Origin: Prinia subflava
Lineage: Eukaryota > Chordata > Aves > Passeriformes > Cisticolidae
Length of the DNA: 64,000 bases
Direction of reading: 5' to 3'
Assembly (NCBI RefSeq): GCF_021018805.1
Contig: NC_086258.1
Location: 17,038,192-17,102,191, forward strand
In this document: positions 9,936 through 19,870 of the stretch, piece after piece
Layout: every line of letters begins with the position of its first letter
Position numbering within the stretch: position 1 is the stretch's first letter
The notes under the pieces: model-generated
Told to the model about the DNA's origin: nothing
The model's input: the letters and a program-made list of their open reading frames with translations, nothing else
Database searches by the model: none
Program-made: the position numbers and the translations under genes

Positions 9936-12900
9936 TGAAGGAAATCCCAGTCTCCGTAGCTCCTCCAAGGCTTTCATGAGCAGCCAGTCGTGAACATTCA
10001 CTGATCTCAGTTATCCATCAGCTCATGAATGCCTGGCAATCTCCTCTCTGTTGGGGAACTCTGAGGTCTCTTCTTTGCCATGAGGCCTGCGAGCTGTGTG
10101 TGCTGTTTGAGATGGTTTCACTCAAAGTGGCACCTGTCCATGGGGAAGGGGAGAACTCTCCAAACAAATGGCTCATTATTTCAGCACTTGCATGGGAGGG
10201 CTCCAAGGAACGGTTTTCATCAACAGAACTCTCTCTGGGCACCACTGACAGCCAGAGCTTCCAGTCAAGGCATGCTGAGGTGAAAATCCAAGGAATGCCA
10301 TTCCTTCTTGGAGCCGATTCCTTCGGTGTCAAACGGCCAGCCAAAGAAAACACATTAAAATCAATGCCCTTAAAAATGACAAGCTCCACAAAAACGCACC
10401 CTGAGAACAGAGATGGTCAATCCAAAGCTGTTCATGGGGCTGCCTCCAGCTGCCAGGCTCCCTGTCACAACATTCCCCCCCAGTTTTTCCCCAGTGAAAA
10501 ATGGAGCCAGAGGGCTGCTGCCCCTTTGCTCAGGCAGCACTGCAGGAGTGGGGAGCAGGCTGTGCCTCGCTGTATTTGTTCAGCCCCAAGAAAGGCAAAT
10601 CTCTTCCTTGACTCCCAGAAAGAACATTCCTGCATGGAGGGGTCTTTGTGCTTCCCCACAGGCTGTGCTGGTGGTCTCCCAAGGCAGGCTGTGGTGTCTC
10701 AGCAGCAGTTCTAATTATGGAGCACAAGGAAGCAGATAAACAAGAAGCTGGATGATTTTGTGAGTGAACTGAGGCTTGTGATAACAAAGACAAGCCCTGC
10801 AGCCAGGCAAAGCCTGGGGGAACACCACAGTTTCTCATCTAGTTTGATTAAGGCAAGCCATCAGGAGCCTGCTGAATCAGCCAGAGCAGTGAGCTGCCAT
10901 CCTCTGCAGAGCTCCAGTGATTCCCAGGATCTCATCCCCTGAAATCCTCTGGGACAGCAGCACTGAGCCCTCCAATCAACCCAGCACTGAGGGCTACTCA
11001 AAAACATGGTCAGGATCCTGCAACCTCACCCCTCAAGCTTGCTGTGTGTGTCCCCTCAGCCCACAGCACCTCCCTCCTGACCTGCAGGAACCTTCCAGAT
11101 GAGTCCAGACCTCCCCATGTGCAGGCTGCAAACTGCAGTGACCACAGAGCAGACACCACAGGAGCAGCAGGATTAATTGCTGCTTTAGCTGGAGACACGG
11201 GCTGGGCATTAAAAGGAGCTGTAAAGGGTAATGGTGGGTTGTCCACCCCGTGGTCCCTTCAGAAGGAGAGTGGAAAAGATGTTTCAGCCAGAAATGAGTA
11301 AATGACCTCAGCGTTGAGGTTAATGGACACAAGTTTATAGTCTGCTATCCACAGCAGGTCAGGCTAGATAGATTTGGATGTTTCCAGCACTCCTACCTCC
11401 ATGTCTCTGAACAAATAATAGAGAGGATCTCCCAGGCCACTCCACTTGTAAGTTCAGTTATGGGGAAACTGAGGCAAGCTGATGAAACAGCCAGGGTTTT
11501 CCCCAGTGCTTGGCAGCAAGGGGAACCAGCACTTATTTCTATATTCAACACCCTGTGTGACAACCCAGCACCTTCTGGAATGCATCCACGTCACTGCAAA
11601 GATCAAAACTGCCCACCAAGCACATCCTCACTGGGGACAATGGCTCCAGGCCAGGCTATTCTCAGAGGTCCCAGGAAACACAGACTGGAGAGGGGTGAAG
11701 TTGGTGTGAGCAAATATCTGCTCCTTGAGCCAGCAAAGCCCACGGGGATCAGGCCCTGGGCAGGCAGCAGCAGCTCCATCTGCTCAGCCTGTGCTGCCTC
11801 AGCCACAGCACCAGCTCCTGCAGCACAGGAACCACCACAGCTCCTGGCTCAGCAATATTTCTCTGATGCCTGTGAAGTAATTACCAGTAGCTCTTCCCTC
11901 TGTCCTCTAATGGAAGGTGGCCTCATTAATTACATTACACTGAGTCAGCTTAGCATGCTCAGAGATAATCAAAACACTGTTATTCCTTCCTCCAAAATGA
12001 GCAGCAAACTTGCTACGACACCTTGTGTTTAGATATTTTCCACCATGCCCTAAATTGTCTGAACCTCATTTCCTATGAGAATCAGTTCACCCACCCCTGA
12101 GCTGCCAGCACCAGACAAAACACAATGGGGTATTCTGGGGCACCCAGCAGAAACAGCAGAAGATGGAACCTGTCAGGCCTCAGTGAAGCTCTGGTGTTGA
12201 CACAGACGTGCAGCACCCTAAAAGCATCCCCAGCCCTTGGCAGTGTGACCATATTTCACAGCCTGACCTCCCCTGGCCTCTGCCAAGGTCACTGCACGAG
12301 GCTGGCTCTGAGGAGGAACCTCCTGTGCTGGCTCATCAGCTTCCCCTAAATGAATGTGGTTGTTAATATCGACTGATCTGCATTTTGCTCCTGATGTTAA
12401 TGCCTTTCCCTGGCCAGCTCCATGATTTCCCAGTGCCTCTGCTCTGTGGCACACCACATTTACACCCTAAATGTGCAAGTGAGCCTCTTTAAACTCTGCA
12501 CAATATGAGCTGGGCTTAACAGAGCACATCTAGGTTTGTCCTTTCTCTTAAGTATATGAAATAACAGCATTTAGGTTACATTATTTAGTAAATAATGTTA
12601 TTTAATCTCTATGGTTATAAGAGAAGGGCAAAAAGGCTGAATTGCCTTCCAGAGGCACTCTTTTATTTGATTTTTATTTTGGGGAACCTAAATGAACTAG
12701 GAACAGGAACCATCTCATAGTAACCACTATGTGATAAGGAAGAGACCAAAGCTTCTTTAAGGGAGGAAAAATGGTCATATTTGAGAAAAGAAAAAATGTT
12801 TCTGCTTGGAATCCTGAAGATATTTTGAAATGTTTAAGCTTTTCCTTCCTAGGCAATTGTTTCAGAAACATCATCAGCATTTAATTTTTAAGGAGGGATT

Positions 12901-14425
12901 TAAATGGTTTCAGAGCATGCAGCTGAAGCAAAATGAATCAAACTCAACATTTAGGGTTTCCTATTTGTTCTGCTGAATAATCTTCCTCTTAGTGCTATCA
13001 GAAAGAAATTAAGAAACATTTTTTAGTTTAACAACTAAAAGTAGAAATCAATTATTTAGAGTTCTAGTTCTGAGCTCTTTTGAAAAATCTACCTTTTTGA
13101 TATGCTTGAGATCATTTAAAGATATTAAGAAATATGGTTGGTGCACCAAATTAAAGGAAGCATCAAAATATCAGATGCAAAATAAAAGCTTTAAAACAAA
13201 TCTCCATAACGATCAGTGAAAACATTTGACAATTATTTATATTTCAAATATAACAGGTGATTTTTCCAATTAAAATGGAGATGCAATCTTTCTTAAAAGT
13301 AATGAAAATGCAAATACTCAATACTAGATAAATTAGACTGGGAAAATGCATATATACAGAAAATAGGTCATGTTGCACTGAGTGAAAGAGGGAGGGAAAA
13401 GTAGAAAATTGAAGGAAAAAGGCAAATTGAACCCAAGTTCTTCTTTCTCAACAGCATCCTTTAACAAAACCCACTCTTTATGTTTTCTCTACAAACATCG
13501 AACCAACAAGGAAAAGGTCACTGGGCTCTGACCTCCCTTTAATAATACATTGACAGTTTTTCCTTTGGAGGGAAAAACATTTTGCAGGAGCAAAGACAAA
13601 TAATCCCAACTAGATTAATAAATTTACTTAAAAGAGAGAGCTGAAAAAGAAAGCCCCACAAATCACGACAGGCCTTCTGTTTTTAGTTTTAGTACCTTCT
13701 GTTTTAGCACCTTTTCTGAAAAAAAAGAAAAAAAAAAAGGTGCATAAAACAATATTTGGAAATAATATTTGGAATACCACAGGGTGTTAGGGAAAACAGA
13801 GCCTTCCCTGCACTGCCCCGAGGAGCTGAGTCCCACTGGGCAGCCAAACAACAGAGCACTGAAGAGGCAAAAACACTGCATGAAGAAAAGCCACTTTTCT
13901 CCTCTCCTTCTTGTTTCCACTCCTGTGTCAGAGGTCACTAGTTCATTTATTTAATTAATTATTTAATTAAGTGGCATCTCCCAGGGCTGTGGGGCTCGTT
14001 CCCCTCTGGGTTATCCCATGGGAGAAGAGCTGCAGGGACATTTCAAGGTGCTGGAGCCACAGGACATCAGCCCAGGCCTGGGGTCCTGGCAGGGATGAGA
14101 CCAAGTTAAAATAAACCATTGAGGTTTCAGGTCATGTTTTTGGAGGAGCAAAAATAATAGGGGAGGAAAAGGAGAGGTCAGAAATGGGCATTGCTGTCAG
14201 GTGTGTCAGACAGGGGCAAGTCCTTGAAGCCCCCAGGCAGAGAAGATCCCTCCATGGGAACAGGGCACATTGTGACCTGCACCATCAATCCACCAACAGT
14301 CTGCACAGGGCAACAGCCCAAAGTTTCTACTGCAACACCAAAAACCCCCGGGAGCAGCTGGGTTGTCCTGCAGCAGCAGCTTCACTCCTCAGAGAGGAGT
14401 TCAGCACCAGCAAGGTCCATCCTGA
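9936..14425. other. Unique non-coding sequence with the longest open frame of the window
   Basis: The largest ATG-to-stop frame in the window (10025-10714, plus, 229 codons) lies here. It shows no domain, signal peptide or membrane segment, and the opposite strand is open over half of it, so I do not call it a gene. From about 12520 to 13330 the DNA is AT-rich and free of visible repeats. A-rich runs lie at 13718-13739, and an ATTTAATTAATT palindromic patch at about 13945-13971. A TGAGTCAGC site at 11941-11949 is listed separately. Confidence 0.5.
11925..11949. promoter_or_regulatory. Possible MAF/AP-1-type site next to a homeodomain-type core
   Basis: ATTAATTA (11925-11932) is followed by TGAGTCAGC (11941-11949), which matches the AP-1/NF-E2/small-MAF consensus TGA(G/C)TCAGC. 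Both lie in non-repetitive DNA. Such short matches occur by chance, so this is a pointer only. Confidence 0.2.
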
Positions 14426-14871
14426 TGATGCCTTAAGTTTTATCTTTCCTGTATTTCAGGCTCTGTGCTGCCCAGGGTGCAGCTCTGAGCTCACACTCAG
14501 GGTCACTCAGCTCTGCACACAGCAGGGACACAAAACAAATCCTTCTCCTGCTGCACACCAAGGACAACTTTCAGCCCCAAAAGCACAAACAAGGGTGGGC
14601 TGGAGGGAGGAACAAGAAGGATGGGACCTCACAACCTGGAGCTGGAATTGGACAATTAAACCCCAAGATGCAAATGGACCAAAACTTATCAAAGTGTGAG
14701 ACCTTGTGACCGTTTGTCCATTTTGTGCCCATTTTGAATCCACCTTGGGTGTAGCCCTGGCCAGGCTCTTGTCCTGCCCAAGGTGTACCCTAAAGGCCTT
14801 TCAAGGAATCTCTACTTTATTCTCTTAGCTCTGTCCAGTCTCTGTTCCAGGTCAGCCTTCCCAAGGCATCA
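14426..14871 (+). mobile_element. Solo LTR, TGATGCC family, subfamily A, complete, CTGA target duplication
   Basis: A complete 446-bp LTR begins TGATGCCTTAAGTTTTA and ends CTTCCCAAGGCATCA, so its ends form a 7-bp inverted repeat (TGATGCC/GGCATCA) with the canonical TG...CA. It is flanked by a perfect 4-bp duplication, CTGA at 14422-14425 and 14872-14875. The TATA position reads TATCAAAG (14687-14694), and the poly(A) signal site seen as AATAAA in sister copies is degraded here. No internal retroviral sequence follows, so it is a recombined solo LTR. A 4-bp duplication is usual for class I (ERV1, gammaretrovirus-like) elements; the class assignment is inference. Confidence 0.95.
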
Positions 14872-16044
14872 CTGAAATACACCAGAGGAAAGGGGAGAAT
14901 TGAACACTCTGAGCTCAAGGGAAAAGATTTAACCACCGACATGAACCATGACATGAACCTGTCCCTCTCTCTGATCCAGACACAAAACTCCAAGGGACAA
15001 GTTACACCCTGGCCCCAGCAGAGCTGATCTTGCCCTAAGGTGGAGGCTGGAGCACCTTAGACATCCCCTGTTCTCTAATTTCGTGCCCTTGCTATGGGTG
15101 TTTTAAAAACAAAAAAAAAATCCCAACCAACCAAAATGCAGAAATCAATTATTACTAAAAATCTTTTCATGATTACAGTGTAAATAGTATTCCAATAAAA
15201 TGAGAGATGCAAATCTCCTTTAAGACCTCATTCACCAGATTTCTCCTCTTGCCTTTCAAACCTCAGCATCAGCAGCGTAGTCTTTCTTCTTCCACCCATC
15301 AATTGATACTTAAATAATGCATAAAACTGTCTTATTAAATGCATGTTGAATATTTATTTGGAAGCTCATCACAAGTTGAAAGATAACCTTCATTTTCAAT
15401 TCCCTTTGGGATAATCAGCTAATTGGGTATCAGCTGAAGCTCAGCCTCTCCAGTGTGCTGACAGTCAGCCTGGGAGCCCCTCCTGACAATGCCTCTGCAC
15501 CCCTCGAGGGGCTGTGGAGCTTTGTCCAACCCCAGCTAAGCACGGGTTCCACATGAAAGGAAAGATAATTCACATGGTCACTGTCATCCACACCTCCAGC
15601 GTTGCTTGTGCTTTTTATTTGAGCCAGACACGGGCAGGACAGAGCTCACAGTGTCCTGGAGATTGCTTGGGCCGTGTCCTGAAATCAACTCCACGGCACC
15701 TCCTGGCAGAAAGGAAGCAAGATCTCAGGCTGGCTTGTTCCTGATACACTTTGCATTAAAGCATCTCTTGATAAATTCAGTTTTCAGAATCAGAGATGCT
15801 TTAATACAGCCTGGACTATTTCTGGCCTGACCAGTGGAGTTGTTTCCTGTTCATCACCATCAGGTAAATGTTAAGGAGTCAGGTCAGCAATCATGAAACA
15901 AAGGCAGAAACAAACATTATTTTCTGTGGAAGGATCCTCTCTCCTCCCTGAAGAGCACACTAAGGTTTGGAGGGTTGCTCCAGACCCCCTGCTTCAGCCT
16001 CACCATTGAAAGGCTGCTGGTAAATTGCCATTTATTCTGTTTTG
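14872..16044. other. Unique non-coding sequence with a POU-octamer-bearing AT-rich block
   Basis: Around 15160-15420 the DNA is AT-rich, repeat-free and contains the octamer ATGCAAAT (15207-15214), several ATTA cores and AATTGATA-like words. It resembles a conserved non-coding element by composition only. A perfect inverted repeat at 15755-15805 is listed separately. No coding exon was recognised. Confidence 0.45.
15755..15805. repeat. Perfect 14-bp inverted repeat (hairpin) with 23-nt loop
   Basis: ATTAAAGCATCTCT (15755-15768) is exactly mirrored by AGAGATGCTTTAAT (15792-15805). One mismatch outside the arms is followed by two or three further pairs, so the fold spans about 15751-15809. It could be a transcribed hairpin, a template-switch scar or a relic of a small inverted-repeat element. 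I cannot distinguish these. Confidence 0.85.
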
Positions 16045-16391
16045 GTTTATTTTATTTTTTATTTTATCTATTTTATTTTATTTTATTTTATTTTATTTTA
16101 TTTTATTTTATTTTATTTTATTTTATTTTATTTTATTTTATTTTATTTTATTTTATTTTATTTTATTTTATTTTATTTTAATTTAATTTACTTTATATTA
16201 ATTATTATTTTAATATTTTATTTATTTTTAATTTAATTTAATTTAATTCATTTTTATTTTAGCTTTTTATTTTAGCATTTTATTTTATTTTTTTATTTCA
16301 TTTCATTTCAATTCATATTTTATTTTATTTCATTTCAATTCATATTTTATTTTATTTCATTTCATTTCATATTTTATTTTATTTCATTTTA
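16045..16391. repeat. (ATTTT)n microsatellite with degenerate ATTTC/ATTTA extension
   Basis: Positions 16069-16180 hold about 22 perfect copies of TTTTA. Downstream the array decays into TTTAA and ATTTC units. From about 16301 to 16385 a 27-bp higher-order period is visible, marked by CAATTCATATTTT recurring at that spacing. The Phe/Tyr/Leu/Ile-rich open frames across it are repeat artefacts. Confidence 0.96.
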
Positions 16392-18009
16392 TGAGAAATG
16401 TGACTCTATCAATGAATTAGAACAAGGGTACTACATCAACCTAGTAAAAAATCCACAAAGGCCTGCTCAGCCCAGACACATTCTTATTTCTGAGAGTCCC
16501 ATTAAAAGGCCACTGAGCACAGCAGCCACCAAACCTCTTGCAGAGGAGCAGTTCCCAGTCCCTGACATGTTCTGTGCTGCAAGACCTGACAAAGAGCACA
16601 TGGAAGAAATTTACCCCTGCCCAGAGCTCGTGGGGTCTTTGGCAGCTGCTGCAAATTGCTGCACAGGAAGCAAACAGCAGCTCTTGTGTGTAACACCATC
16701 TTCCAGGCTTGTCAAACTCACTTTAGGGGGAAATCCACACAAACAGGGCTTGTACAGCAAAATCCTACTGATTTTCATGCACTTGATAATTGCAAGCTAA
16801 CGTCTGCCTCCTTCTCCCACTGCTGCTCACTGAGCTGTGCCCCATCAGCACAAGAATCCCATGGGATGCAGGAATCCTGCTGCTTGCCATGACCTGCTCC
16901 TACCTTTGCACCTAGGAAATATTTCCAGTCACTCCCCTTTTCTCCCTGAACACCTGCATCAGCTTCAGCTGGATGCTTCTTGCCTGGGATCAGCAAGGAA
17001 AGGCAGAAAGAGCTCCAGAAATTCCTGTCAGCCTCAGATTTTCAGCAGCTCTGGGTTTCCTCCTGTGTGGAAAGCAAGAGCACGTGTGTGAAAATCCCAG
17101 TGTGCATTCCCCAGTCCTAAAGCTCAGTGAGGATTTTCCAAGAATCAGAAGCAAAGTGACAAATTGGTTTGTGATTTAAAACTATTTGACAGCCAAGTCC
17201 TGTAAGTAAGATGTAATCCGTGGCATTTTTGTCCAAATTAAGTCTGATAACAACAAATGAGAGGCTCTAATCACCTCTGGAATGAGACACGAGCAGCATG
17301 CAGAGGGCAGCGAGGACCCTGCCTGCCTCAAAATCAAACTTTGGCATCAGCCGTGGAGGGGAAAATCAACTCACACAGTGACTGACCACAGACACAGCTT
17401 GGGAAAAATAGGAAGTGTGAAACAGAGAAAAACAGACACTTTCAGGGCTGTATTTTGCTTAAGACAGGTTCCTTATGAGGAGAGGAACCACATGGAGGGC
17501 TGGTCTCTATCCACAGCCCTTCATTCTCCTGGTGGTGGCTCCATCTGGGCAGGAGAGTCTGGCCTTGATGAAGGAGAGATCCTTTCAGCCCTCAGCAGAT
17601 AACTCCAACTTTACCCTCCACATTTCCTTTCCCAGCAGTATTCCCCACCCCAAATTTAAAGGGAGTTTCTTTTCCCATCTCTGAGGGGCATCCAGTACTC
17701 CTCAACCACATTGTTCACTGCATCCACTGCCAGGAAAGCACAGGTTCTCTGGAATTCTTGGGACTCAGGCTGGAAAAGCTGCACACAAAATCTTTAGTTT
17801 CCAGATATTTTGAATTTTCTATGTATATTTGGAAAAAATAAAATGACTCCCCAATATTAAGGCTGGTTGATAATACTGGATTTGGAGGCTGGGGGTGACC
17901 CCCAGCTGAAATGTGTGGTGGATCTTTCACTGGTGTTTTACAAATGCAGAGAGAAAACTTCTAAAATGTGGCAACTGTTACTATTTAATTCCTCCAAGGT
18001 ATTAAAAAA
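16392..18009. other. Unique non-coding sequence
   Basis: No repeat family or domain was recognised. Open frames of 60-106 codons occur on both strands without domain content. Confidence 0.5.
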
Positions 18010-18198
18010 AAATTGTTTTGTTTTCATTCCCCTCTTCTTTTCTGTTTTATTGGTTTGGTTTGTTTGTTTGGTGGGATTTTTTTTTTGGTTTTTTTTTGGT
18101 TTGGTGTGTTTTGGTTTTTTGGGGGTTTTTTTTGTTTGTTTGTTTGTTTTTTGGGGTTTTTGGGGGTTTTTTTTTTGTGTTTTTTGGGGTTTTTTTAG
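18010..18198. repeat. T/G-only low-complexity tract with G-runs
   Basis: The plus strand is almost entirely T and G from 18042 to 18198, built from TTTGG and TTTG units with long T-runs. Four G-runs of four or five lie at 18121-18125, 18153-18156, 18162-18166 and 18186-18189, so a long-loop G-quadruplex is possible on this strand. The Phe/Val/Trp/Gly-rich and Lys/Pro-rich open frames here are composition artefacts. Confidence 0.92.
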
Positions 18199-18827
18199 TC
18201 TTCCCCATCTTCCCTTCCTAGATAAAAAAGGGAAAATGAGAAAGTAAAACCTTGGCCTCCTCCATACTCCAGCTTTTTCTAAACTGCTCTGAGGAACCAT
18301 TTCTTCCAGGCAGGCAGGCCCCAGGTAGCCTTTGACATGTTTTAAAAACTCAGTGCCTGTTGATTCCTAATTCCAAATTTCCAGCACCAAAGGTGTGAGC
18401 TGGTTTTAAATAAAGCTGAGCCTGCAGCAACTCCCAATAAATTTCACATCCCTGCAAAAGTCCTGTTGTTGGGAACGGTTTTCATCCTTTCATTTGCAAG
18501 TTGCCTTCATTCCCCCCTTCCTTTACATCATGGAAAGGCTGCTGGTGACATCTCCCACGTACCAGAACTATAAACTCAGAGTAACTCCACTAAATTTAAT
18601 GTGCTTAGCATAGCTACTCTGGATTTGCGGTGCTGCAAATGAGATCAGAGCCCTCCCAGCCACAGGAGGCAGAGGGAGGTCAGAAGCTCTCCCTGCATTA
18701 CCTCCCTGTCAGCATCCTAATGCTGGGCTGCTCCCCAGGCACCACAGTTCCAGGAATGGCACTAAAAGCACTCCAAGGATACAAGGCAGAGCTCAGAGCA
18801 GAGCAGGGCTGGGAGGATTCCAGCTTC
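18199..18827. other. Unique non-coding sequence
   Basis: Nothing recognisable as coding or repetitive lies between the T/G tract and the LTR cluster. Confidence 0.5.
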
Positions 18828-19728
18828 AACAGGCTGGAGAGGCTACCTGGGACAGAGGGGAGCCAGTGTTAATGGAATAAATAGGGATTTATTAAAAGGC
18901 CTTCAAAGGATACAGCTCGGGCAGGACAAGAGCCTGGCTAAGGCTACACCCAAGGTGGACCCAAAATGGTCACAAAATGGACAAACGGTCACGAAGTCTT
19001 ACACTTTTATAAGTTTTAGTCCATTTACATATTAGAGTTAATTGTCCAGTTACAGCTTCATGTTATGAAGCCCCATCTTCCTGATGCCTTAAGTTTTATC
19101 TTTCATGTATTTCAGACTCTGTGCTGCCCAGGGTGCAGCTCTGAACTCACAGTCAGGGTCACTCAGCTCTGCACACAGCAGGGACACAAAACAAATCCTT
19201 CTCCTGCTGCACACCAAGGACAACTTTCAGCCCTAAAGCACAAACAAGGGGGGCTGGAGAAAGGAACAAGAAGGATGGGACCTCACAGCCTGCAGCTGGA
19301 ATTGGACAATTAAACCCCAAAATGCAAATGGACCAAAACTTATCAAAGTGTGAGACCTCGTGACCGTTTATCCATTTTGTGCCCATTTTGGGTCCACCTT
19401 GGGTGTAGCTCTGGCCAGGCTCTTGTCCTGCCCAAGGTGTATCCTAGGGGATTTTCAATAAATCTCTGCTTTATTCTCCAGCTCTGTCCAGTCTCTGTTC
19501 CAGGTCAGTCTTCCCAAGGCATCACTCCCAGTTTGCTCTCCTCAATTCCCTGTTTGCACTTTCTGAGCCTGAAGCTGCAGAGGTGTCCTTGGTTCTGGGG
19601 CTGGAAAAGGATTGTTTTGTCCAGCTATACTGTGAGGAGAACGTGATCACACTTTATATGAAGTTCAGAGTTACATACTAACGCAGTAGAGAATCTGGAA
19701 AATACGAAAGATAAAACTTAAGGCATCA
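18828..19728 (-). mobile_element. TGATGCC-family LTR, subfamily B, antisense, split by a nested LTR
   Basis: Two blocks, 18828-19081 and 19525-19728, together make one minus-strand LTR of about 454 bp. Read on the minus strand it starts TGATGCCTTAAGTTTTATC at 19728, has a TATAAAAG promoter box (19004-19011) and an AATAAA signal (18888-18893). Its sequence follows the copy at 21559-21998 more closely than the subfamily A copies. The left terminus has decayed so that the expected TGATGCC is not readable near 18828. At 19081/19525 it is interrupted by a plus-strand LTR of the same family flanked by a duplicated 4-bp target. Confidence 0.93.
19082..19524 (+). mobile_element. Solo LTR, TGATGCC family, subfamily A, nested inside subfamily B
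   Basis: A complete 443-bp LTR starts TGATGCCTTAAGTTTTATC and ends CTTCCCAAGGCATCA. It differs from the copy at 14426-14871 at roughly 30 positions by eye. It has TATCAAAG at the TATA position (19341-19348) and an intact AATAAA (19457-19462). The flanks are TTCC (19078-19081) and CTCC (19525-19528). Compared with the intact B copy at 21559, the target was CTCC, so this is a 4-bp target duplication with one later mutation. The insertion is head-on relative to its host LTR. Confidence 0.95.
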
Positions 19729-19818
19729 TTACCTTATCTTTGTGAGCTGAGAGAGGAAAAGATACACTAGCATCCAAAAGATGGCAACAAACCCATGCTT
19801 GCTGATGCCACCACCCTA

Positions 19819-19870
19819 TAATCACAGAATATTTGGGTTGGAAGGGACCTTGAAGATAATCTAGTAAAGC
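19819..19870 (-). mobile_element. CR1 LINE tail fragment
   Basis: ATCACAGAATATTTGGGTTG and GAAGGGACCTTGAAGATAAT are the reverse complement of a CR1 3' terminus. Similarity fades after about 50 bp, so this is either a very short insertion or a decayed copy. Confidence 0.8.

Noticed and set aside
15975..16236. Phe/Tyr/Ile-rich open frame that looks like a membrane protein
   Set aside because: It is the (ATTTT)n array translated; there is no independent coding evidence.
17867..18300. Phe/Trp/Gly-rich and Lys/Pro/Thr-rich open frames
   Set aside because: They are produced by the T/G low-complexity tract.
14426..19524. The two same-orientation subfamily A LTRs as the ends of one 5-kb provirus
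   Set aside because: Each has its own, different 4-bp target duplication and no retroviral gene lies between them, so they are two independent solo LTRs.
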